Shown here in pieces: positions 39,704 through 50,075 of a stretch of 64,000 nt of DNA. This DNA comes from Torymus aiolomorphi (taxonomy: Eukaryota; Arthropoda; Insecta; Hymenoptera; Torymidae). The notes below the pieces were generated by a model. The model saw only the letters and a list, made by a program, of their open reading frames with translations. It was not told the origin of the DNA and did not search any database. The position numbers were made by a program, and so were the translations under genes. The stretch spans positions 173,255,297 through 173,319,296 of the forward strand of contig CM070874.1 in the NCBI GenBank assembly GCA_036365515.1. Direction: 5' to 3'. The number at the start of each line of letters is the position of its first letter. Position 1 is the first letter of the stretch.

Positions 39704-42700
39704 TTGGGAAATTTTTCAACTTCTTGACTCTCTTACCGCAGCGTAATAAAATTGTATGTATGATGATAAATGTAAGAAGTTTTTCACAAGTAATACGCTA
39801 CACTGTGATAAAAATGGAATACTTTAGGAAGCCTGTTACAAATTATTCGAATAAAACGCGAAATGTCTCAGAGCGTACATATTTCACTACGTTGGGGATA
39901 CTTTTTAGCTTCTTGACCCTCTTACCGTAGCTTAAAAACATTGTATGTATCGTGATAAATATAAGATTTACTTCACAAGTACAACGCTTCGCTCTGATAA
40001 CAACGGAATACTGTATGAGGCCTGTGTAAAAATATGGTATGTATCGTGATAAATATAAGAATTATTTCACAATTAAAACGCTACGCTCTGTTGAAAGCGG
40101 AATACTGTATGAAACCTGTGTCAAAAAAAATTGTACGTATCGCGATAAATGTAAGAATTTTCTCACAAGTAGAAGGCTACACTCTGATGAAAATGGAATA
40201 CTGTATGAAGCCTGCTATAAATAATTCGAATAAAATGCGGAATGTCTTAGAACGTACATATTTCACTAAGTTTGGGAAATTTTTCAACTTCTTGACTCTC
40301 TTACCGCAGCGTAATAAAATTGTATGTATGGTGATCAACATAAGAATTATTTGACAAGTAAAACGCTATGCTCTGATAAAAACGGAATACTGCATGAGGC
40401 CTGTCTCAAAAAAATTCTATCTATCATGATAAATACAAGAATTATTTCACAAGTAAAACGCTATGCTCTGATAAAAACGGAATACTGTACGAAGCCTGTT
40501 ACAAGTAATTCGAATAAAACGCGGAATGTCTTAGAACGTACATATTACACTACGTCGGAAAAATTTTCAACTTCTTTACTCTCTCAGTGCAGCGTAAAAA
40601 GATTGTATGTATGGTGAACAACATAAGAACTATTTGACAAGTAAAACGCTATGATCTGATAAAAACGGAATACTGCATGAAGCCTGTCTCAAAAAAATTG
40701 TATGTATCGCGATATCTGTAAGAACTTTTTCACAAGTAAGACGCTATACTCTGATAAAAATGGAATACTGTATGAAGCCTGTTACAAATAATTCGAATAA
40801 AACGCGGAACGTCCTAGAACGTATATATTTCACTACGTCGGGGAAATTTTCAACTTCTTTACTCTCTCACTGCAGCGCAAAAAAATTGTATGTATCATGA
40901 TAAATATAAGAATAATTTCACAAGTAAAACGCTACGCTCTGAAGATAACGGAATACTGTATGAAGCGCCTGTGTCAAAAAAATTGTATGTATTGCGATAA
41001 ATGTAAGAAGTTTTTCAGAAGTACCAGGCTACGGTCTGATAGAAACGGAATACTGTATGAGGCCTGTGTCAAACAAATTGTATCTATCGCGATAAATGTA
41101 AGAATTTTTTCACAAGTAAAACGCTATGCTCTGATAAAAACGGAATACTGTATGAAACCTGTGTCAAAAAAATAGTATGTAGCGCGATAAATGTAAGAAT
41201 TATTTCACAAGTAATACGCTACACTGTGATAAAAATGGAATACTTTAGGAAGCCTGTTACAAATTATTCGAATAAAACGCGAAATGTCTCAGAGCGTACA
41301 TATTTCACTACGTTGGGGATACTTTTTAACTTCTTGACCCTCTTACCGTAGCTTAAAAACATTGTATGTATCGTGATAAATATAAGATTTACTTCACAAG
41401 TACAACGCTTCGCTCTGATAACAACGGTATACTGTATGAGGCCTGTGTAAAAATATGGTATGTATCGTGATAAATATAAGAATTATTTCACAATTAAAAC
41501 GCTACGCTCTGTTGAAAGCGGAATACTGTATGAAACCTGTGTCAAAAAAATTCTACGTATCGCGATAAATGTAAGAATTTTCTCACAAGTACAAGGCTAC
41601 ACTCTGATGAAAATGGAATACTGTATGAAGCCTGTTATAAATAATTCGAATAAAATCCGGAATGTCTTACAACGTACATATTGCACTACGTTGGGGAATA
41701 TTTTCAACTTCTTGACTCTCTTACCGCAGCGTGAAAAAATTGTATTATTCATGATAAATATACGAATCATTTCACAAGTAAAATGATATCCTCTAATAAG
41801 AACGGCATACCGTATGATGCCTGTGTAAAAAATTGTATGTATCGTGATAAATATATTATTATTTCACAATTAAAACGCTACCCTCAGATGAATACGGAAT
41901 ACTGTATGAAACCTGTCTCAAAAAAATAGTATGTATCGCAATAAATATAAGAATTTTTTCAGAAGTATCAGGCTACGGTCTGATAAAAACGGAATACTGT
42001 ATGAGGCCTGTGTCAAACAAATTGTATCTATCGCGATAAATGCAAGAATTTTTTCACAAGTACAAGGGCACGCTCTGATGAAAATGGAATACTGTATAAA
42101 GCCTGCTATAAATAATTCGAATTAAATGCGGAATGTCTTAGAACGTACATATTTCACTAAGTTTGGGAAATTTTTCAACTTCTTGACTCTCTTACCGCAG
42201 CGTAATAAAATTGTATGTATGATGATAAATATCAGAATTATCTCACCAGTAAAACGCTACGCTCTGATAAAAATGGAATACTGTATGAAGCCTGTTACAA
42301 ATAATTCGAATAAAATGCGGAATGACTTAGAACGTACATATTTGACTACACCGTGGAAATTTTCAAACTTCTTGACTCGCTTACCGCGGCGTAAAAAAAT
42401 TCTATCTATCATGATAAATACAAGAATTATTTCACAAGTTAAACGCTATGCTCTGATAAAAACGGAATACTGTATGAATCCTGTTACAAGTAATTCGAAT
42501 AAAACGCGAAATGTCTTAGAACGTACATATTTCACTACGTCGGAAAAATTTTCAACTTCTTTTCTCTCTCAGTGCAGCGTAAAAAGATTGTATGTATGGT
42601 GATCAACATAAGAATTATTTGACAAGTAAAAGGCTATGCTCTGATAAAAACGGAATACTGTATGAGGCCTGTGTCAAAAATATTGTATGTATCGTGATAA

Positions 42701-43924
42701 ATATAAGAATTATTTCACAAGTAAAACGCTATGCTGTGATAAAAACGGAATACTGTATGAAACCTGTGCCAAAAAATAGTATGTAGCACGATAAATATAA
42801 GAATTATTTCACAAGTAAAACGCTACGCTCTGATGAAAACGGAATACTGTATGAAGCCTGTCTCAAAAAAATTGTACGTATCGCGATAAATGTAAGAAAT
42901 TTTTCACAAGTAATACGCTACACTGTGATAAAAATGGAATACTTTAGGAAGCCTGTTACAAATTATTCGAATAAAACGCGAAATGTCTCAGAGCGTACAT
43001 ATTTCATTACGTTGGGGATACTTTTTAACTTCTTGACCCTCTTACCGTAGCTTAAAAACATTGTATGTATCGTGATAAATATAAGATTTACTTCACAAGT
43101 ACAACGCTTCGCTCTGATAACAACGGAATACTGTATGAGGCCTGTGTAAAAATATGGTATGTATCGTGATAAATATAAGAATTATTTCACAATTAAAACG
43201 CTACGCTCTGTTGAAAGCGGAATACTGTATGAAACCTGTGTCAAAAAAATTGTACGTATCGCGATAAATGTAAGAATTTTCTCACAAGTACAAGGCTACA
43301 CTCTGATGAAAATGGAATACTGTATGAAGCCTGTTACAAATAATTCGAATAAAATGCGGAATGTCTTACAACGTACATATTGCACTACGTTGGGGAATAT
43401 TTTCAACTTCTTGACTCTCTTACCGCAGCGTAAAAAAATTGTATTATTCATGATAAATATACGAATCATTTCACAAGTAAGACGATATCCTCTAATAAAA
43501 ACGGCATACCGTATGATGCTTGTGTCAAAAATATTGTATGTATCGCGATAAATGTAAGAATTTTTTCACAAGTATATGGCTATGCTCTGATCAAAACGGA
43601 ATACTGTATGAAACCTGTGTCAAAAAAATAGTATGTAGCGCGATAAATGTAAGAATTTTCTCACAAGTACAAGGGCGCGCTCTGATGAAAATGGAATACT
43701 TTAGGAAGCCTGTTACAAATAATTCGAATAAAACGCGGAATGTCTTAGAACGTACATATTTCACTACGTCGGTGAAATTTTTCAACTTCTTTACACCTTT
43801 ACCGCAGCATAAAAAAATTGTATGATTCGTGATAAATACACGAATTATTTCACAAGTAAAACGCTATCCTCTGATAAAAACGGAATACTGCATGAAGCCT
43901 GTGTAAAAAATTGTATGAATCGTG
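39704..43924 (+). repeat. Satellite array, segment 3
   Basis: The same S and L monomers. A set around 38134-39080 recurs around 43159-43825, carrying its own diagnostic differences (ttgcactacgttggggaata and ctctgttgaaag), which shows duplication of a multi-monomer region together with block 2 or 3. Confidence 0.9.
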
Positions 43925-44444
43925 ATATATATATATTAATCCGGAAGTTTGATGAGTTTTTTCGTGACTTGTATGGAAGATTGAGGAGCATCCTCAAACT
44001 TCATCGTCACTCGCCTGGAAGTTTGGAGAGGTCCTCAGGAACAAATCCGGAAATTTGAGGAGCTCGTCAATCACTATTACGGAAATTTGAGATGTATCCT
44101 TAAAAATTACAATAAAACTCCTTAAACCTTCAAGAGTATACCGTAAACCTCCTCAAATATTCAAGAGTGTACTGCAAACCTCCTCAAACTTCCAAAAGTG
44201 TACCGTAAACCTCCTCAAATATCCAAGAGTATACCGTAAACCTCTTCAAACTTCCGTATTCAAAATTTCAACATTCTGTCAAATTTCACCAATATTATAT
44301 CTAACGTTTAATTGTTGAAACATGCAATCAACAAACAGGCGCACTACACTACAGAAGACTTCGACTATCCTTTATACAATTTGAGAATCTCAAAGATACA
44401 ATAGTGTAGTGCCAACCTCTTCAAACTTCCAATAGTGTACCGTA
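43925..44444. repeat. Composite-repeat block 3 inside the array
   Basis: The third copy of the block. Relative to block 1 it and its flanks keep a constant offset of 25462 bp (for example 18360/43822 and 18973/44435), so block and surrounding monomers were copied as one piece. Confidence 0.85.
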
Positions 44445-45262
44445 TTGGGAAATTTTTCAACTTCTTGACTCTCTTACCGCAGCGTAATAAAATTGTATGT
44501 ATGATGATAAATATAAGAATTATTTCACCAGTAAAACGCTACGATCTGATAAAAATGGAATACTGTATGAAGCCTGTTACAAGTAATTCGAATAAAACGC
44601 GGAATGTCTTAGAACGTACATATTTCACTACGTTGAGGAAATTTTTCAACTTCTTGACTCTCTTACCACAGCGTAAAAAAATTGTATGTATCATGATAAA
44701 TATAAGAATTATTTTACAAGTAAAACACTACGCTCAGATGAAAACGGAATACTGTATGAAGCATGTCTCAAAAAAATTGTATGTATCGCGATAAATGTAA
44801 GAAGTTTTTCAGAAGTACCAGGCTACGGTCTGATAGAAACGGAATACTGTATGAGGCCTGTGTCAAACAAATTGTATCTATCGCGATAAATGTAAGAATT
44901 TTTTCACAAGTACAAGGCTGCGCTCAGATAAAAATGGAATACTGTATGAAGCCTGTTACAAATAATTCGAATAAAAGGCGGAATGTCTTAGAACGTACCA
45001 AATTCATTACGTCGCGGAAATTTATCAACTTCTTTACTCTTTTACCACAGCGTAAAAAGATTGTATGTATGGTGATCAACATAAGAATTATTTGACAAGT
45101 AAGACGCTATGCTCTGATAAAAACGGAATACTGCATGAGGCCTGTCTCAAAAAAATTCTATCTATCAGGATAAATACAAGAATTATTTCACAAGTAAAAC
45201 GCTATGCTCTGATAAAAACGGAATACTGTACGAAGCCTGTTACAAGTAATTCGAATAATTGG
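44445..45262 (+). repeat. Satellite array, segment 4 and distal edge
   Basis: The last monomers are still typical. The array stops abruptly inside an L monomer after aagtaattcgaata, where a different repeat starts. There is no gradual decay at this end. Confidence 0.88.
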
Positions 45263-46636
45263 AAAATTGAGGATGAAATTCAAACTAAATCAGGTACAAT
45301 GCTAGATGTGTTAAAACGGAAGTTTGAAGGTGTTTCTTAAGCATATATCGGAAGTTTGAGGATGAAATTGGGATAAACAATGCGTCGATACGGAAGTTTG
45401 AAGAGATTTTTTGCATATTACCGGAATATTGAGGATGGAATCAAACTAAATCGGGTATAATGCAAGATGTGTTGAAACGGAAGTTTGAAGGGATTTGTGA
45501 AGCATATATCGGAAGTTTCAGGATGAAATTGGGATAAATAATTTGCCGATACGGAAGTTTGAAGAGATACTTTTTGCATATTACCGGAAGTTTGAGGATG
45601 GAACTCGAATGAACTTTATAGATATTAAACTCAGAAATTTATCAATAACTATAATCTATTTTAGATTTTTCGAAGTCAAAGTATAGTCCGGGCGCTGGTG
45701 ACATTTAAGCATAAATTTTTAACTCCCCTCAGTAACTTGGAGTATTCTGATGTTTTTCGGTGCACTGAATCGAAATTTGTTGTCAGTTTTTTTGTTATAA
45801 ACAAAATTACTGATTTGCAATATACAAAAAATTGTTTTTTGCAATTAAAAAAATGGTGTTACACATTCCATGTATTTTTGAATCGAAAGTGTTCTTAGAA
45901 GTTTTTCCGTAAAACGCATACTTTTTGAGTTAAAAATTGATAGTTTTAACAAAATACGATTGTTTGAGCTTTTATCCCGTCCATTCTCATGGAATATGAA
46001 AATTCAATAATTTTTAACTCAAAAAGTATGCGTTTTACGAAAAAACTTCTATGATCACGTTCGATTCAAAAATACCTAGAAAACCTAACGCAATTTTTTG
46101 TTTATTGCAAATCAGTAATTTGTTTATAACAAAAAAAAACTAACGGGTTTCGAGCTTCGTAACAAAATGATTTCGATTCAGTTCACCGAAAAACATCAGA
46201 AAACCCAAAGTTACTGAGGGGAGCTACAAATTTATCCTCAAGTGTCACCAGTGCCGGACTAGTAATAAAGTATCTGAAAACATAAAACTAATACGCAATA
46301 AAATCATGCAATATGTGTTGATAATAAAACTAAAACACATAATATGATGTAAATTCAATTAATAGGGAAGTTTGAAGAGCTTCAAAGCACATCGCTGGAA
46401 GTTTGAGGATAATCCTTAGTTGCACCTCCTCAAATGTCCCGTTTGATGCTGATTCTCTTCAATCATCCGGTCCTATGTTTTTCCCTGATATGTACGATAA
46501 AATATGATATATATAAATGAAATTTTATAGTCACAGATAATTGTTATATCTATATACATATATCGTGTTAAGTTAGCTATATATCAAATATATCAGTTTT
46601 TAAATTATCTATAAATTATCCTCAAACTTCCGGATT
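45263..46636 (-). repeat. Reversed, longer relative of the composite repeat
   Basis: From 45263 a unit of about 161 bp containing cggaagtttgaggatgaa is repeated (full copy 45348-45508, partial copies on both sides to about 45613). The right end, near 46621-46636, reads ctcaaacttccggatt, which is the terminal motif of the composite repeat in reverse orientation, again directly against a TA microsatellite. Further cggaagtttga-type words lie at 46368-46440. A foldback element (45686-46259) has inserted into it. Confidence 0.65.
45686..46259. mobile_element. Foldback MITE, TA-flanked, GTCCGG termini
   Basis: Two arms of about 260 bp (45686-45948 and 46003-46259) are inverted copies around about 50 bp. 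The ends read gtccgggcgctggtgaca and tgtcaccagtgccggac, each abutting a TA dinucleotide, consistent with a TA duplication. Matching inner landmarks are actcccctcagtaac/gttactgaggggagct and actttttgagttaaaaat/ataatttttaactcaaaaag. No coding capacity is visible. Confidence 0.8.
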
Positions 46637-46637
46637 G

Positions 46638-46710
<73 letters not shown>
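46637..46710. repeat. (TA)n microsatellite
   Basis: An uninterrupted TA tract separates the reversed composite repeat from the next foldback element. Confidence 0.95.
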
Positions 46711-46714
<4 letters not shown>

Positions 46715-47303
46715 ATCATATAAACATGGACTTATGCTGACACCAATGTATAAGACCACGTGACCTGTCTGCATAAGTGTAGTACCGTTTATACAAGTGT
46801 CTGCACAAGTCTAGCGTGACTAAAGAAATAATCTCTCTACTTATGCTGACGTCTGCATAAGTCGGTCTCTGTCTGCATAAGTCTATTTCAATTTCGGAAA
46901 GTGTCTGCATAACTAGCGTTTCATATATTTATATATATATATATATATATTTCTGTTCACCGATATGTTTCAGGACTTTTCATTGGTTTACCGCTATGTT
47001 TCAGGACATTTGCATGTTTTCAGGACTGTACTGAATTAGGAATATGTTTACCGCTACCTTTCAGGACATTTTTGTATTATTCAGGACATTTAGGGTTTCT
47101 TTCACAACGTTTTTTTCCGTAAAATTTTTCCGAAATCAACGTAAAATACTGCGGAACTGAAAGGGGGCGCCGCAGGCGTCGTGGTGTTAGTCAACACCCT
47201 GAGGGATATTATTTCTTCAGTCACTTATATACTGTTTAACGTTTTATACCTACTTCTATTGCAGAAAACCTGTAGGTGTCCTGGAAGGTAGCGGTGTACT
47301 AAG

Positions 47304-47348
<45 letters not shown>

Positions 47349-47583
47349 TATGAAACGCTAGTTATGCAGACACTTTCCGAAATTTAAATAGACTTATGCA
47401 GACAGAGACCGACTTATGCAGACGTCAGCATAAGTAGAGGGATTATTTCTTTAGTCACGCTAGACTTGTGCAGACACTCGTATAAACGGTACTACACTTA
47501 TGCAGACAGGTCACGTGGTCTTATACATTGGTGTCAGCATAAGTCGATGTTCATATGATTATATATATATATATATATATATA
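46711..47583. mobile_element. Foldback element with TA-microsatellite arm ends and GTCTGCATAAGT sub-repeats
   Basis: Arms of about 230 bp (46711-46940 and about 47340-47568) are nearly identical inverted copies. Within each arm the word gtctgcataagt (or its complement) occurs about five times with small variations. Both the inner and outer ends of the arms run into TA tracts. The spacer of about 400 bp carries another weak inverted pair, taccgctacctttcaggac and gtcctggaaggtagcggt, and repeated ttcaggac words. No ORF is credible. Confidence 0.75.
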
Positions 47584-47950
47584 TTTTCACATATATTTAT
47601 TTTAAGATTACAAGTGCGAGTAGTTGAGCGTAATTAATTACAAATAGTAATTAATTACAAAAATAGCTTTTGTTTTTTTAGAGCCGCATACGGGAAACCC
47701 TCGTGCGTTATCGAGGTTAAGAGCAACCACCGTAGCTCTTAGAAAGTAACCCGGGTTCTCGTTGAAAAAGTTAGCTCACGGTTTGAATAGGCAAAGTCTC
47801 TCTGCCATCAATACAGATACAACTCGCGCTAGTAAAATAAGTTCGTGGAAGCGCACAGCCAATTGACACCATGGCCCGATCATCGCAATTTGCGGAATCT
47901 GCGATCTCAATTGGGCCTATACACAGCCCGAAGAGGAAATAAACGAGGCC
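47584..47950 (+). other. Leader of the Ty3/gypsy-like element or 5' LTR remnant
   Basis: Sequence composition changes from AT-rich to GC-richer near 47680. This stretch should hold the 5' LTR end and primer-binding site, but I found no match to the candidate 3' LTR region and no convincing primer-binding site. The 5' LTR may have been removed when the foldback element or its target arrived. Confidence 0.35.
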
Positions 47951-50075
47951 ATGCAAGCCCTTGGTCTACAGCAGTCAGATCTCCAGTCAGTAAATATGCT
48001 GACAGCGATCAAGTGGCTTATGGGCGATTATAGTGCCGTCGATTTCGTACCAGAGCCGGAGCTGTCGGAGCAGCAAGCGTTTGCTAAACGCGAGCAGTCC
48101 GGAAGGGCGTTCATCGACTTAACGTTGATGAACAAATCTGGGTCGACTATTGTGGATCCCAATACTGACCCTGACCACCCGCACCCGTTCATAACGCTCC
48201 TTGATGATCCGATAGTGATGCAGAAACTCTCGGAGTCTCGGAGGATGAACGCTCCACAACAAGCACATAATGCAGTGGTGGAGCCAGCGGAAGAGGCAAA
48301 CGGCCAGGAGGGTTCCGGGACAGAGATATTGAGCTCTGCAGCACCCACCGGGACATCTCCATCCGAAGCCGATGGACAGCTTCAACAGCAACAGCTCCAA
48401 CAGCAACAACTGCAGCAGCAGCAAATGCAGCAGCAGCAACTGCAGCAGCAGCAAATGCAGCAGCAGCAAAGGCAGCAACAGCAGATGGAGCAGCAGCAAC
48501 GGTAGCAACAGCAACAACAGTAGGAGCAGTAGCAGCGGCAGCAAGTGCTCATGGAAGAGCAGCGCAGGCAACAACAATGCCAGCGCAACTACGAAGAAGA
48601 GTCGTTAGCACGAAATGGGCAGCACGGGTTCTGGCAGTAATCGAGAAACCCGCCGCAGTCGCAAAACCTAGAGTGGCCGCGACAGCGTGAGTCGCGAACC
48701 GCCGGGATAGCAGTCGGAGACAATATATTATCGGAGCAGCTACTGGCGGTGATCAAAACACTCGTCGAAGAGGTTGAAGAGCTTAAAGAGAATGTACGAA
48801 TACTTCAAGGAGCTTGACATCCAACCTCAAGTACGTATTTGGAGGGAGTTCAACCCCCAAGCACGGGCCGTGGACGAGGATCACCGCATGTGAACTTCCA
48901 AGACACGTTCACGTATGCGGAGTTTAACAGCAGCAGCCCGAGTTTCCAGTCCCCAACAGAGGCTGGGAGGAATACTACTAGAAATTCTTCCCAGCGCCAG
49001 ACTAGGAATGGTGCGACCCAGGACCCGCCTGAGAGGCATACGTATTTGCCTCAGCAGACGAACCGTGATGTGGGCCAGATTGCCCGAAAATGGCACATCA
49101 GGTTCTCAGGGTCCTCAAAGGAGCAGAGCGTCGAGTTATTCCTCACAAGAATAGAGGAATGCAGAACTCTAGCTAATCTGACACACGACGAGGTGCTTTC
49201 GTCGTTGTCAGAGCTTCTAACTGGGGTAGCATCCACCTGGTATCGGAGTAACCGCCACATATGGCGATCGTGGCCAGATTTCATAGAGGCCATAACGCAC
49301 ATGTATGGCGGGGACAGGGAACATCAGCAGAGCGTCATGGCCGAAATAAACGCGAGGACTCAAGGCAGAAATGAACTTACGCGTGATTACGTAGTAAATC
49401 TACAAGCCATGATCCTAAAGTTGGTTCCGGTGCCTAGCATCGCTCAACAGTTAGACATGTTGCACCCGAACATGCGGCCAGAACATCAAAAGATGGTAAT
49501 GCGAAATCAAATTACGGATTACCGAGGGCTCCTGGACCTGGCCCGGGAAGCCGAATTAGCGCTCGCGGCAGATAAGGTGTATCACTCGCCACCACCGCCC
49601 GAGCGCACGTACATGCGAGAATTTGCCCACGTGCCGACTGAGCCGCCCACGGATCAGCGGAAAAAGCAGAATCCAAACGTGGCGGCGATGGGGCACCAAC
49701 AGCACGAGCCTCGAGAGAGCCTCGAGGCTATGTTCCGTCAGGTCATGGCCGAATGCCATGTCGGGCCATTCCGTCAGGTCGGCCTTGACAAAGAAAAGCA
49801 CCGACGAGAACAAGGGGCAAAAGCCTAGCCCGCCGCCAACCAGAAAACCTAAGAAGAAGGATAATTGGGAAAATAGGCGGCGGGAGGGCGGGCAAATTAA
49901 AAATCAGCCTAGTGGGGATAGTAGCTCGACCCACCAGGTGAGGCCGCAAAGTCCAACAAATAGCGGACCTTCACAAAGGCAAGAGTACCGAAGGGAACTC
50001 GGATATGAGCAAAAGCGAGGCAACAAGCCCAATGCTGCCGGAAACCAACAGGGAAACGGCCAGGGGGGCAGGTAA
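47951..50075 (+). pseudogene. gag: Gag of a Ty3/gypsy-like element, broken
   Basis: ATG at 47951 opens a frame that continues to 49828. It has a low-complexity glutamine-rich segment (48380-48600), a predicted coiled coil (about 48725-48810) and a capsid-like domain (about 49080-49420) containing FLTRIEECRTL, ASTWYRSNR and FIEAITHMYGG, typical of retrotransposon gag. In-frame stops at 48503, 48521, 48530, 48638 and 48815 all fit C-to-T changes of Gln or Arg codons. Near 49800 the frame shifts by one, and the basic tail (KKKDNWENRRREG) is read in the other frame to TAA at 50073-50075. No CCHC zinc knuckle is visible; the Lys/Arg-rich tail may bind RNA instead. Gag would form the virus-like particle. 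Confidence 0.82.
50063..50069 (+). promoter_or_regulatory. Candidate -1 ribosomal frameshift heptamer
   Basis: G GGG GGC lies in the X XXY YYZ phase of the gag-tail frame, two codons before its TAA (50073-50075). A slip of one base back leads into the pol frame, which is open here. This is the expected gag-to-pol expression mode for many Ty3/gypsy elements. No downstream pseudoknot was examined. Confidence 0.5.

Noticed and set aside
16760..45262. Possible CRISPR-like array because of regular repeats
   Set aside because: Repeats are contiguous without unique spacers, units are too long, and the rest of the window is eukaryotic.
16823..45340. Dozens of ORFs of 60-160 codons on both strands within the satellite array
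   Set aside because: They repeat the monomer text in different frames, exist because the 189-bp monomer is a multiple of three, appear in sense and antisense together, and show no domain or conserved start context.
47641..47880. Possible tRNA or tRNA-derived SINE in the GC-richer leader
   Set aside because: No A- and B-box pair with correct spacing and no cloverleaf could be drawn.
48119..48608. Leu-rich and Cys-rich ORFs opposite or beside the glutamine tract
   Set aside because: They are other-frame readings of CAG/CAA repeats in gag.
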